Positions 50,345-59,086 of a DNA stretch of 64,000 nt are shown piece after piece. The notes under the pieces were generated by a model. It did not search any database. It was given only the letters and a program-made list of their open reading frames with translations, and had not been told where the DNA came from. A program made the translations under genes and the position numbers. The number at the start of each line of letters is the position of its first letter. The first letter of the stretch is position 1. The stretch is from Lacrimispora sp. BS-2 (GTDB lineage: Bacteria; Bacillota; Clostridia; Lachnospirales; Lachnospiraceae), in the NCBI RefSeq assembly GCF_040207125.1, contig NZ_CP157940.1, positions 434,001-498,000 on the forward strand, read 5' to 3'.

Positions 50345-51738
50345 TGAGTGATGAACGCTTGTTGCTATCAGAGAAGTACAAAGCCTTTCTTAAGTGTGAT
50401 GCCCCGGTTGAGTTCCTTGAGGGGACTACGGCTGCAGGTAAGACTACGGTAGGCCTGTTTAAGTTCATGCTTAAGGTGGCAGAAAGCCCCAAGAAGCTGC
50501 ACATTATAGCCGCAAAGGATACCGGTACTGCAGAAAAGAATATCATCAATAAGGACCTGGGAATCATTGATGATTTCGGTGTTCTGGCTGAATACAACGG
50601 CAACGGAACCAAAGATGATAAGATCCCCCACATTCTCTTCCATACTTCCGGTGGTGATAAGATTATCTATGTAATGGGCTACGGAGATAAGAAGAAGTGG
50701 CAGAAGGCTCTAGGCGGTCAGTACGGCTGTCTGTATATTGACGAGATCAATACCGCGGATATAGAGTTTGTCCGGGAATCTGCTATGCGTTGTGATTACC
50801 TGATGGGGACGCTTAACCCAGATGATCCGAACTTGCCAGTCTACAAGGAGTATATTAACTGTTCCCGACCGCTTCCTGAATGGGAAGATGAGACACCAAA
50901 AGAAATACTGGAAGAATTACGAGAGGAACCAAAGCCCGGCTGGGTTCATTGGTTCTTTTCTTTTGCCCATAATTTGGGTCTGTCCGAGGAGAAATTGGAG
51001 AACATTATCAGGAATACGCCGAAAGGCACGAAGATATGGAAAAATAAGATCCAGGGCCTAAGAGGTAAAGCCACCGGCCTGATCTTTAGTAACTTTGACC
51101 GAAAGAAACATGTGGTAAGTAAGGATCACGCAAAACAGTTTATCCGGAATCAGAACGACCGCCATCAGACAGAATGGTTTGTACACTTTTCCGCGGGCCT
51201 GGATACGTCCTATTCTCAGAAATCCCCGGATACCATTTCCATGAGCTTTATTGGTATTACAAACCGTGGTAACTGCTGTGTGCTTGATGAAAAGGTTTAT
51301 AATAACGCCGATCTGGGAATACCGCTGGCCCCTACTGATACGGTCCGGAACTTTATAGACTTCCTTGATCGCAACCGGAACGAATGGGGATTTGCCAGAG
51401 ATACATTCATTGACTCAGCGGATCAGGCAACCATTACAGAGTTCTTAAAATATAAGCGTCTGAATGGCTGCGTTTATAATTTCAATGATGCTTGGAAGAA
51501 AGAGCAGATCATTGACCGTATTATTAATCAGTTAAACTGGTTTGCAGATACAGGAGCAAAGCCATGTTTCTACATCGTGGATACTTGCGCAAACTATATC
51601 CGGGAGCTTGAAGTATACAGCTGGTTAGAAGACAAGGATAATACGCCAGAAGACAGGAACGATCACATGGTAAACAGCGTTCAGTACGCATGGCTGCCTT
51701 ACGAAGTAAAAATCGGAACAGGAAGGAGGAGTGTATAA
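50344..51738 (+). CDS. terL: Terminase large subunit
   Basis: A 464-residue packaging ATPase-nuclease. The P-loop is EGTTAAGKTT at about 25-34, Walker B is YIDEIN in CLYIDEINTADIEF, and the C-terminal RNase-H-like nuclease has FSAGLDTSYSQK and DSADQ in TFIDSADQATITEF. Complete and in frame between terS and the portal gene. Confidence 0.93.
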   Translation: MSDERLLLSEKYKAFLKCDAPVEFLEGTTAAGKTTVGLFKFMLKVAESPKKLHIIAAKDTGTAEKNIINKDLGIIDDFGVLAEYNGNGTKDDKIPHILFHTSGGDKIIYVMGYGDKKKWQKALGGQYGCLYIDEINTADIEFVRESAMRCDYLMGTLNPDDPNLPVYKEYINCSRPLPEWEDETPKEILEELREEPKPGWVHWFFSFAHNLGLSEEKLENIIRNTPKGTKIWKNKIQGLRGKATGLIFSNFDRKKHVVSKDHAKQFIRNQNDRHQTEWFVHFSAGLDTSYSQKSPDTISMSFIGITNRGNCCVLDEKVYNNADLGIPLAPTDTVRNFIDFLDRNRNEWGFARDTFIDSADQATITEFLKYKRLNGCVYNFNDAWKKEQIIDRIINQLNWFADTGAKPCFYIVDTCANYIRELEVYSWLEDKDNTPEDRNDHMVNSVQYAWLPYEVKIGTGRRSV

Positions 51739-53292
51739 ATGGGTTGGTTTAAAGATATGTTTTTCAAACTGCTTAAGATCGAACCAGCTACGGAGCGGCA
51801 GGTGATTATAAAGGAGCCACTTTCTTTTCAGGGAAATGTCCTGAAAAATAAGATCTGGTACCGGGGAGATCCGTCAGAGCTGGAACAGTTTTTCAAACAG
51901 ACGGCGTACTGTGATATATTCAAAGCAAGGTTTTGGGCTTCTGTCCCATTCCGGAAAGTAAGAAAGATTCATTCGGGTATCGTAGGAATTGTGGTGGATC
52001 GGTTTAAGGATATTATAACAGCTGATTTTAATGATATCAGTTTCGGAGAAGAAGAGATCCGGCCGCTTAAGGAATTATGGGATGAGATAGCAAAGGATAA
52101 CGACTTTGAAGGTCTTATGGGAGAAGCTGTTGCAGGAGCTCTTTCAGCCGGGGACGGTGCCTTTAAGATAAGCCTGGATAAAGTCAGCCAGTACCCTGTC
52201 TTAGAGTTTTATGAAGCAGACCGGGTAGAGTATAGATACCAACGGGGCAGATTATCTGAGATTGTTTTTTCTACTGCTTATCCCTATCCAAACAGCAAAA
52301 CAAAGGAGTACCGCTTGGAAGAAACCTACGGAAAAGGATATGTGACTTACAAGCTCTTTGATGATGGGGGAGGGGAAGTTCCTCTTAAAACACTCCCGGA
52401 AACAGGCATTTATGAAGATACAGCCTTTGATGGAGACTACATAATGGGAATCCCCCTTATATTCTTTTCATCAAGCAAGTGGAAAGGCAGAGGTAAGGCA
52501 CTGTTTGAAGGTAAGACGGACGATCTGGACGCTTTAGACGAAGTGATCAGCCAGTGGCTTGATGCAGTGAGGAAGGGAAGAGTGAACCGGTATATTCCGG
52601 AGGATATGGTTCCCAGGGATCCTAACACTGGTCAGCTGATTGAACCGAATGAGTTTGATAATGATTACATAGCTATTGGAGCCGTCAAGAAGGAGGGCTA
52701 TAGCGATAAGATTGAGGTTTCCCAGCCCCAGATATCCTATGAAGCGTATTTAAACAGCTATTCAGCGTTTATGGACCTGGTGCTGCAGGGCATCATTTCC
52801 CCGGCTACTCTCGGTATTGATTTGAAAAAGACAGACAATGCAGATAGCCAAAGGGAAAAGGAGAAAATCACCATGCATACCAGAGGAACGCTGGTTAAGG
52901 TGCTTTGCAAGGTTATTCCAGAGCTGGTTAGTAGGGTTATGATGACTTATGACCAGATGCAGAAAAAGGCACCCGGAGAGTATAAAGTTTCCGTCAAGTT
53001 TGGGGAGTACGCGGCTCCAGGCTTTGATTCAGTAGTGGAGACGGTCAGCAAGGCCCGGACCAGTGGGGTCATGAGTATAGAAAAATCCATAGATGAAATG
53101 TACGGTGACACCTTGACGGAAGATGAAAAGTCAGAGGAGGTCAAGCGGATCAAGTTTGAGCAGGGAATTTTTGAAGCGGAAGAGCCCGGGCTTAATACGG
53201 AAGGAGTGAAGTTGGATGAAAGTGAAGGTAATGAACCGTCTATACAAAATGAGCCAGCCGGAGTATCAGGGGCTCCTGGAAGTAGCAAGTGA
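51739..53292 (+). CDS. Phage portal protein
   Basis: The dodecameric channel at the capsid vertex, 517 residues. It has the SPP1-gp6-like plan: an N-terminal wing, FRKVRKIHSGIVGIVVDRFKDII, FYEADRVEYRYQRGRLSEIVF, the stem region LDALDEVISQWLDAVRKGR, and SPATLGIDLKKTDNADSQREKEKITMHTR, followed by an acidic disordered tail. It starts one base after the terL stop and its end overlaps a small gene. Confidence 0.92.
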   Translation: MGWFKDMFFKLLKIEPATERQVIIKEPLSFQGNVLKNKIWYRGDPSELEQFFKQTAYCDIFKARFWASVPFRKVRKIHSGIVGIVVDRFKDIITADFNDISFGEEEIRPLKELWDEIAKDNDFEGLMGEAVAGALSAGDGAFKISLDKVSQYPVLEFYEADRVEYRYQRGRLSEIVFSTAYPYPNSKTKEYRLEETYGKGYVTYKLFDDGGGEVPLKTLPETGIYEDTAFDGDYIMGIPLIFFSSSKWKGRGKALFEGKTDDLDALDEVISQWLDAVRKGRVNRYIPEDMVPRDPNTGQLIEPNEFDNDYIAIGAVKKEGYSDKIEVSQPQISYEAYLNSYSAFMDLVLQGIISPATLGIDLKKTDNADSQREKEKITMHTRGTLVKVLCKVIPELVSRVMMTYDQMQKKAPGEYKVSVKFGEYAAPGFDSVVETVSKARTSGVMSIEKSIDEMYGDTLTEDEKSEEVKRIKFEQGIFEAEEPGLNTEGVKLDESEGNEPSIQNEPAGVSGAPGSSK

Positions 53293-53437
53293 GCAGGTTC
53301 CTTTCGGTATTTACGCCATTGAGAAGAACGGGTATGCAGAACTTCGCTGTGATAAATGTGAGAGCATTACCCAGCTGAAAGAATTAACCAGGCAGCTTAA
53401 AGCGCAAGGGTATAAAGTTTTAGCAAACGGCAGGTGA
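53216..53437 (+). CDS. Small protein overlapping the portal gene end
   Basis: 73 residues starting 77 bases inside the portal gene in another frame. MKVKVMNRLYKMSQPEYQGLLEVASEQVPFGIYAIEKNGYAELRCDKCESITQLKELTRQ: two Cys (CDKC) could bind metal. GAAGGAGTGAAGTTGG precedes the ATG and it ends just before the minor capsid gene. Plausible real gene, unrecognised. Confidence 0.65.
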   Translation: MKVKVMNRLYKMSQPEYQGLLEVASEQVPFGIYAIEKNGYAELRCDKCESITQLKELTRQLKAQGYKVLANGR

Positions 53438-53441
53438 TTTT

Positions 53442-55343
53442 ATGAATGAATATGACATTACTGCAGCCTTTGAAGCCATAGAGCAAGAATTGATCTCTTC
53501 CATGATCCGAAATATGGACCGTCACCGGGCCGAAGAACTTAAAGAAGGTTATGAGTGGTCCATGTGGCAGACCGAGCAGCTTAAGGCCCTGGAAAAATAT
53601 AAACTGGAAAATCAGAAGAAGTACAGCAAACAGTTTAAAAGCATCAATGCTCAAATGGGAGAGTTGATCTGGCAGGCCAAACAACAGGGAGGGCTGAAGC
53701 AGGAAGAACAGATCCTCCGTGCTATTAAGAATGGCTTTAAAAATTATAAGCCCGCTTCGGCAGCCATGCAGGCAGAGTTTTTCAAACTGAATACCCGGAA
53801 GCTGCAAGCTCTGATCAAGGCAACCGATAACGATATGAAGAAAGCAGAAACAGCAGTCTTGCGAATGGCAAACGACCAGTATCGTAAGGCTATTTTTAAT
53901 GCCCAGGCGTATGCAAATTCCGGAGCCGGTACTTATGAAAAAGCGGTGGATATGGCCACCAAGGATATGCGTTCACGGGGCCTTAACTGTATAGAATATA
54001 AAAACGGAGCCCGTCATACTCTGCCTGACTATGCAGACATGGCAATCCGGACGGCCAGCAAACGGGCATACCTACAGGGAGAAGGAGAGAAACGCCAGGA
54101 GTGGGGAATCAGTACGGTAATCGTGGCAAAGCGTGGGAATCCATGTCCTAAGTGTCTTCCCTTTGTGGGAAAGGTCCTGATCGACGATGTATGGAGTGGC
54201 GGGAAGTCTTCTGATGGTCCCTATCCCTTAATGAGCATTGCAATAGCAAGGGGTCTGTATCATCCAAGGTGTAAGGATAGCCACAGTACATACTTTCCTG
54301 GTATCTCTACTGCGGAGGACACCTGGACGAAAAAAGAACTGAGAGCCATTGATCAAAAGTATAAACAGGAACAGGATCATCAATATACCAAAAGGCAGGC
54401 GGATAAGTATGGACAGTTGTCCCAGTATTCTCTTGATAAAGAAAACAAAGAAAAATACAAAAATAAGGCAGATGAATGGTCAAAAGCATCGCAAGCTGAT
54501 ATAATACAGGAAGGAGTTTTTAAAAACCTTGTTATCGATCAGCTTCCTGCCATGGACAGTATCAATACGACTCAGGACAGAAAAGTATTTGCAGAACAGC
54601 TGATAGACCGGTTAGGAATTGAACGTAATAACATACCGGTGAAACTTCGGAAGATGGATGCCAGAGGAGGGTGCAGCTATTATCCTCAGGCTGATAAAGG
54701 TATTTGTGAATATATAGAATACGCTCTCCAATCTGATGATGAACGTTCCATGCCGTATCAAATAAAAACCGCATTTCATGAATCCTATCACCTGTCCTTA
54801 CATGGACGAAAATGGGATGCAGTAAAGAATGGTCGCCCAAGTGAAAAGTGGCGTATTATGGAGGAGACTTTCGCGGAGGTGGCAGCGCATCATGCTGCAG
54901 GACTATATGGCATTGAAGAGAAGCTTGCTCCGGCCTACGGTGATATTCTTGCAAAGACGCTACCCAGGCTTAAAAGGCTGCCTAAGTTTAAAAATTGTAA
55001 TACCGCAATGGACTTTGGAAAGATAGCATGGAGAGATCGTCTTCTTGGGAATAGTGGTGTCTGGGAACAATTGTATGATGATGTTTTCTCATTGGATTTT
55101 GATGAACGAAGTTATTATAAGCAATATTATAAAAGTATTGAACTGAATAAAAAGGAGTTGCTTAATAAGTTTTTTGAGAATAATCCTAAACTGCGGCAGT
55201 ATGAGGACATGATGGGAGAAGATTTGAAAAACGCATTATCAAAGATTGACCATGGAATATCACTGGATAATTTAAGCACAAATGAGCGTGTGATATTTAC
55301 AAACGTTATAGTAAATGCTATGTGGAAGGAGGGAATAAAATAA
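53442..55343 (+). CDS. Minor capsid protein fused to an HExxH metallopeptidase-like domain
   Basis: A 633-residue fusion. Residues 1 to about 300 are a phage minor capsid/MuF-type protein (Phage_min_cap2 style), with the ending GNPCPKCLPFVGKVLIDDVW and LYHPRCKDSHSTYFPG. After a charged helical linker (EQDHQYTKRQADKYGQL) a separate domain follows, with TAFHESYHLSLHG: His446-Glu447-x-x-His450, and a third-ligand candidate Glu479 in MEETFAEVAAHHAAG, the gluzincin layout. Minor capsid proteins of this family often stop near 300-400 residues. Capsid-fused C-terminal toxins are known as MuF polymorphic toxins. The fused part is inferred to be a protease effector carried inside the virion. Confidence 0.85.
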   Translation: MNEYDITAAFEAIEQELISSMIRNMDRHRAEELKEGYEWSMWQTEQLKALEKYKLENQKKYSKQFKSINAQMGELIWQAKQQGGLKQEEQILRAIKNGFKNYKPASAAMQAEFFKLNTRKLQALIKATDNDMKKAETAVLRMANDQYRKAIFNAQAYANSGAGTYEKAVDMATKDMRSRGLNCIEYKNGARHTLPDYADMAIRTASKRAYLQGEGEKRQEWGISTVIVAKRGNPCPKCLPFVGKVLIDDVWSGGKSSDGPYPLMSIAIARGLYHPRCKDSHSTYFPGISTAEDTWTKKELRAIDQKYKQEQDHQYTKRQADKYGQLSQYSLDKENKEKYKNKADEWSKASQADIIQEGVFKNLVIDQLPAMDSINTTQDRKVFAEQLIDRLGIERNNIPVKLRKMDARGGCSYYPQADKGICEYIEYALQSDDERSMPYQIKTAFHESYHLSLHGRKWDAVKNGRPSEKWRIMEETFAEVAAHHAAGLYGIEEKLAPAYGDILAKTLPRLKRLPKFKNCNTAMDFGKIAWRDRLLGNSGVWEQLYDDVFSLDFDERSYYKQYYKSIELNKKELLNKFFENNPKLRQYEDMMGEDLKNALSKIDHGISLDNLSTNERVIFTNVIVNAMWKEGIK

Positions 55344-55549
55344 TGGTTTACATTCCGAAACAGTGGCTTCATGATCCAGAGAATGAAGTTAAAGTACATC
55401 AACTATTTGAAGAGTATTTTCCAAACACTTGCGTTTTGTCTTCGGAAGATTTGGAAAAGCAGAAAGAATTTCCTACCAGGTTGAAAGAACTGGGGGAGTT
55501 GGAAATCCTTAAGCATTATGAAGAAGGGGATATTGTAATGAATGGCTGA
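55343..55549 (+). CDS. Tiny acidic protein, candidate immunity gene
   Basis: 68 residues, strongly acidic (MVYIPKQWLHDPENEVKVHQLFEEYFPNT..., EDLEKQKEFPTRLKELGELEIL...). The ATG shares a base with the stop of the capsid-peptidase fusion (TAATG) and AAGGAGGG lies inside that gene's end. A strong terminator follows at once, so the gene belongs to the fusion and not to the downstream scaffold. Not a known structural protein. The arrangement fits toxin/immunity; no family recognised. Confidence 0.65.
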   Translation: MVYIPKQWLHDPENEVKVHQLFEEYFPNTCVLSSEDLEKQKEFPTRLKELGELEILKHYEEGDIVMNG

Positions 55550-55584
55550 TACCACTGATCCATTAACGGATTGGTGGTATTTTT
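55549..55584 (+). terminator. Terminator inside the late operon
   Basis: ATACCACTGATCC, loop ATTAAC, GGATTGGTGGTAT, then TTTTT: a 13-bp stem with two G-T pairs. It separates portal/minor capsid/immunity from scaffold and capsid genes. A partial terminator would adjust capsid gene levels; a new promoter downstream is not obvious. Confidence 0.8.
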
Positions 55585-55593
55585 ATATTCTAC

Positions 55594-55610
55594 GTTGCGA
55601 CCGTCGCAAC
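55594..55610. repeat. GTTGCGA-CCG-TCGCAAC hairpin
   Basis: A 7-bp perfect inverted repeat with a 3-base loop, ten bases after the terminator. A further palindrome CAGGATATCCTG lies at 55681-55692. Both are in the 176-base untranslated stretch ahead of the scaffold gene. Role unknown. Confidence 0.55.
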
Positions 55611-55725
55611 AGATCGGAGGCAGTATGCACCGGATAAGAGAGGATCCGATATAATTAAATATCATAACAGATAAAGCGCGCAGGATATCCTGGGCGTTAT
55701 TTTATTGCAAAGAAAGGATGAGATC

Positions 55726-56331
55726 ATGAAAAAAGAAGAATTTATCGCACTTGGAATTAGTGAGGAACAGGCAGCCAAAGCGGCGGAGGCTTCAAAAAAG
55801 GAATTGGAATCCTATGTACCTAAAGCTGATTATGATACAGCCAATCAGGCAAAGGGACAGCTAGAAAAAGATATCAAGGACCGTGACAAGCAGCTGGAGG
55901 ACTTAAAGAAAAGCAGCGGGGACAATGCGGAACTGAAAAAACAGATCGAAACTTTGCAGGCTGAGAACAAAGCAGCCGTGGAGAAAAACGAAGCAGACAT
56001 GAAAGAGCTGAAACTTTCTACTGCCATTAAGCTGACCATTGCCGAGTCTGCTCAGGACGCAGATCTGGTAACTGGTTTGTTTGACAAATCCAAACTGATT
56101 CTTTGTGATGATGGGAAGGTAACTGGTTTGGAGGAGCAGTTAAAGTCCATAAAGGAATCTAAACCTTTCTTGTTTAAAGAGGCTAAGCCAGGTACAGATA
56201 CGAAGCCTGGATTCCGTCCTCTTGGTGCACCCGGTCAGCAGTCCCAGGGAGGAACCAAGACCGATGATGGAAAGGTAAATATGAAATCTGCCATTGAAGC
56301 AGCGCTTCAGGCACAGATGCCATCTAAATAA
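55726..56331 (+). CDS. Phage scaffolding protein (GP20-like)
   Basis: A 201-residue internal scaffold for capsid assembly. Highly charged coiled coil (KGQLEKDIKDRDKQLEDLKKS...LKKQIETLQAENKAAVEK) then a Gly/Pro-rich tail with a short C-terminal helix (MKSAIEAALQAQMPSK), the typical capsid-binding end. GAAAGGATGAGATC precedes the ATG. Confidence 0.9.
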   Translation: MKKEEFIALGISEEQAAKAAEASKKELESYVPKADYDTANQAKGQLEKDIKDRDKQLEDLKKSSGDNAELKKQIETLQAENKAAVEKNEADMKELKLSTAIKLTIAESAQDADLVTGLFDKSKLILCDDGKVTGLEEQLKSIKESKPFLFKEAKPGTDTKPGFRPLGAPGQQSQGGTKTDDGKVNMKSAIEAALQAQMPSK

Positions 56332-56352
56332 AAATTAAGGAGATGAATTACT

Positions 56353-57312
56353 ATGGCTATTACGTTAGAAGAAGCAAAGAAAAATGTGCAGGACGACCTG
56401 CAGATCGGGGTGATTGATGAATTCAGAAAATCCAACTGGATCCTGGATCATATTACGTTCGATGATGCCGTTTCCCCAACCGGAGGAGGAGCAACCCCTA
56501 CTTATTCCTATACCAGACTGAAAACACAGCCTACGGCGCAGTTCCGTGAGATCAATAAGGAGTATACACCTCATGAGGTAACAAAGGAGCGTCATTCCGT
56601 GGATATTAAGGTTTTTGGCGGATCCTATCAGATTGACCGTGTTATCGCAAATATGGGAGGTATTGTGTCCGAAGTGGAGCTTCAGCAGTCCCAGAAAATC
56701 AAGGCAGCCCAAGCATTGTTTAATGATACCTTTATTAATGGTGATAGTGCTGTGGACAGCAATGCCTTTGATGGCCTGGACAAAGCGCTGACTGGTAGCT
56801 CCACAGAGTATAATAAGGGAGAATCAGTCATTGATTTATCCACGTCCCAGCTGGTAACGGATAATTTCCAGTACTTTCTGGATATGCTTGACGAATTCCT
56901 TCGGGGTCTTGATGGGGAGCCGTCTTTTATTGCAGGTAACACCAAACTGATCTCCAAGCTGAGGGCCTGTGCAAGACGTGCTTCCATGTATCAGGTGACT
57001 AAGAGTGACTGGGGAACAAATGTAGAAGCTTATGGAAATATTCCTTTTGTGGACCTGGGGGCAAAGCCAGGAACCAATAATGAGGTGGTAGACATTGATA
57101 CAACCAAAGGAACTACGTCACTTTTCGCAGCAAGGCTGGCACTGGACGGACTCCATGGAGTTTCCTTTGCTGGTGTGGCGCCGGTGCAGACCTGGCTTCC
57201 TGATTTTACCACAGCGGGAGCGGTAAAGACCGGTGAGGTAGAAATGAATGCTGCAATCGCTTTAAAGGCTTCAAAGGCAGCCGGTGCATTCCGCAATATC
57301 AAAGTAAAATAA
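56353..57312 (+). CDS. Major capsid protein
   Basis: A 319-residue HK97-fold capsid subunit. Position after the scaffold, and sequence features such as TQPTAQFREINKEYTPHEVTKERHSVDIKVFGGSYQIDRVIANMG (E-loop region) and FIAGNTKLISKLRACARRA (spine helix region), fit the family. TAAGGAGATGAATTACT precedes the ATG. Regular codon use implies high expression. Confidence 0.9.
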   Translation: MAITLEEAKKNVQDDLQIGVIDEFRKSNWILDHITFDDAVSPTGGGATPTYSYTRLKTQPTAQFREINKEYTPHEVTKERHSVDIKVFGGSYQIDRVIANMGGIVSEVELQQSQKIKAAQALFNDTFINGDSAVDSNAFDGLDKALTGSSTEYNKGESVIDLSTSQLVTDNFQYFLDMLDEFLRGLDGEPSFIAGNTKLISKLRACARRASMYQVTKSDWGTNVEAYGNIPFVDLGAKPGTNNEVVDIDTTKGTTSLFAARLALDGLHGVSFAGVAPVQTWLPDFTTAGAVKTGEVEMNAAIALKASKAAGAFRNIKVK

Positions 57313-57323
57313 GGAGGGCTTTT

Positions 57324-57560
57324 ATGAAAGTATATGCTCCAAATAAGCAGTACACTGGTGTTTCCGCCAGTGTATCTTTTTGCAACGGCGCGGGAGAGAC
57401 AGACGATCCCCATCTGCTGAATTGGTTTCGTAGTCATGGTTATGAGGTGGAGACTCAGGTAGGAAACCCAGAAGAGACTCCAGAAGAGATTCCGGTTGAA
57501 GGTGCCGAAAAGGATGTACCAAAGAAAGGGAAAACTGCAAACCAGAAAGCGGGTGAGTAA
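57324..57560 (+). CDS. Hypothetical capsid-region protein, 78 residues
   Basis: MKVYAPNKQYTGVSASVSFCNGAGETDDPHLLNWFRSHGYEVET...: a short N-terminal beta/alpha part is followed by a Glu/Pro/Lys tail. Similar small genes often follow the capsid gene in Firmicute siphoviruses. It starts 11 bases after the capsid stop with AAGGAGG. Confidence 0.7.
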   Translation: MKVYAPNKQYTGVSASVSFCNGAGETDDPHLLNWFRSHGYEVETQVGNPEETPEEIPVEGAEKDVPKKGKTANQKAGE

Positions 57561-57561
57561 T

Positions 57562-57948
57562 ATGGCTTACGTTCCTTATGTGGCATCAGAATATTACAAA
57601 GAAACATATAAAGGTAGCCTGGTACCAGGGGAGGATCTGGAAAAGGCGCTCCGGCAGGCCAGCCGGCATATTGATTCCCTGACCTACAATCGCATTGTGG
57701 GCCGGGGATTTTCCAATTTGACCGAGTTTCAGCAGGAAGTCATTCAGGAAGTGATATGTCAACAGGCTGATTTTGAATATGACAATGCCGATGAGATCGA
57801 TACAATCCTGTCCAGTTATAGCATTAATGGCGTATCGGCGCAGTTTGGCAGTTCCTGGAATGTATTTACGGATAAGGGCGTTGCTATGAAAAGAGATGTA
57901 TATGCCCAGCTCTCCCAGACAGGCCTGTGTTGCCGGTTAGCGAGGTGA
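57562..57948 (+). CDS. Head-tail connector (gp6/gp15-like adaptor)
   Basis: A 128-residue helical adaptor that binds the portal: VASEYYKETYKGSLVPGEDLEKALRQASRHIDSLTYNRIVGRGF then EFQQEVIQEVICQQADF. The ATG after GCGGGTGAG is chosen over an open extension into the preceding gene. Confidence 0.82.
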   Translation: MAYVPYVASEYYKETYKGSLVPGEDLEKALRQASRHIDSLTYNRIVGRGFSNLTEFQQEVIQEVICQQADFEYDNADEIDTILSSYSINGVSAQFGSSWNVFTDKGVAMKRDVYAQLSQTGLCCRLAR

Positions 57949-57952
57949 TCCT

Positions 57953-58294
57953 ATGAAATACCCATGCTTAGTACCAAAACGGCTGTGCAAGACAGATATT
58001 CACGTTCACCTTGAAAGTGAGGAAACCAACAACCTGGGAGAGCCTAAATATATGGCTGATCTCCCGGATTTAAAATGCAACTTCCAGGACCGGGCAAAGA
58101 CAATCCTTACAGCGGAAAAGAAACTGATTCAGATAACCGGCACGGCCATGTTTCCCGGCGACATTGCGCCAGACTTCCCAAGCCTAAGTGGCGGTACCGT
58201 TACTGTATTTGGGGAAGAGAGACGGATTGAGCAGGGGACCAAGAACCGAAATCCGGATGGAACTGTGAATTTCTGCACTCTGGAGGTGGTCTGA
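57953..58294 (+). CDS. Head-closure / stopper-type protein
   Basis: 113 residues, mainly beta: PCLVPKRLCKTDIHVHLESEETNNLGEPKY then GDIAPDFPSLSGGTVTVFGEERRIEQGTKNRNPDGTVNFCTLEVV. Order and size fit the SPP1-gp16-like head-completion protein. Its stop overlaps the next ATG. Confidence 0.78.
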   Translation: MKYPCLVPKRLCKTDIHVHLESEETNNLGEPKYMADLPDLKCNFQDRAKTILTAEKKLIQITGTAMFPGDIAPDFPSLSGGTVTVFGEERRIEQGTKNRNPDGTVNFCTLEVV

Positions 58295-58674
58295 TGCAGG
58301 TTAAATCAACGGTTAAGATGAATATGCCACGGATTAGGCAGCTAACACAGGCGGCGGTAACTGCTCTGGAAATGACAGTGGCTGCATTGCAAGGGGAAGT
58401 AAGGGATTCTCAAGTTATGCCATTTGATACAGGTAATCTTCAAGGGGAAAGTTTCTTTGCTGACTATTCCGATTCTTCTAAAGGAAAGGTTCAGCTTGTG
58501 ACCAGTACCCCTTATGCAAGGCGTCTATATTTCCACCCGGAATATAACTTCCAGACAGATGAGAACCCCAACGCAAAGGGCCACTGGTTTGAAGATTGGG
58601 AGCCAGGAGGAAATAAAGCAGGCTTCGCGCCGAAAGCATATAAGAGTTTTTATAAGAAAGTAGGTGGTGTGTGA
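58294..58674 (+). CDS. HK97-gp10-like tail completion/minor capsid protein
   Basis: 126 residues: a helical N-terminus (RIRQLTQAAVTALEMTVAALQGEV), then VMPFDTGNLQGESFFADYS and TSTPYARRLYFHPEYNFQTDENPNAKGHWFEDW. The PFDTGNL/YARRLYFHPE pattern is typical of gp10-type proteins. Coupled to both neighbours. Confidence 0.85.
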   Translation: MQVKSTVKMNMPRIRQLTQAAVTALEMTVAALQGEVRDSQVMPFDTGNLQGESFFADYSDSSKGKVQLVTSTPYARRLYFHPEYNFQTDENPNAKGHWFEDWEPGGNKAGFAPKAYKSFYKKVGGV

Positions 58675-59081
58675 TGTTGGCTTTAAAAGATATCCGGCGG
58701 TACGTATCCAGTCTGGGGATCGCTGCGGATGACAATGTCTATATCGGTAAAATGGATAATAAAAAGCAAAAGTCCATCGGAGTTTACAGCCGACCCACCA
58801 CGGGCCTGGCGAATATTGCTATCGGTGGAATGGAATGCACCACTTATGATACAAGGCCGGTTTCTCTTCTCGTCCACTGGAATAAATGTAAAGATGATGC
58901 AGAGAGAGCGGCTTTTGATTTGTTTGAGAAACTAAAAAGCGTATCCAGCCTGACAATAGGAGATACCCACATCAATTATCTTCGCTTAATGGTTCCTGAA
59001 CCGCAGGATGTTGGCTCAGATGATAGTGGCGTATATGAATATGTGATCTGGCTGGACTTTGTTTATGAAAGGAACAGGTGA
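58674..59081 (+). CDS. Tail terminator / minor capsid protein
   Basis: A 135-residue alpha/beta protein: LKDIRRYVSSLGIAADDNVYIGKM, VSLLVHWNKCKDDAERAAFDLFEKL, and a final beta strand VYEYVIWLDFVYERN. Its place between gp10-like and tail tube genes matches the tail terminator that caps the tube. TGATG overlap with the previous gene. Confidence 0.78.
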   Translation: MLALKDIRRYVSSLGIAADDNVYIGKMDNKKQKSIGVYSRPTTGLANIAIGGMECTTYDTRPVSLLVHWNKCKDDAERAAFDLFEKLKSVSSLTIGDTHINYLRLMVPEPQDVGSDDSGVYEYVIWLDFVYERNR

Positions 59082-59086
59082 CAGTT

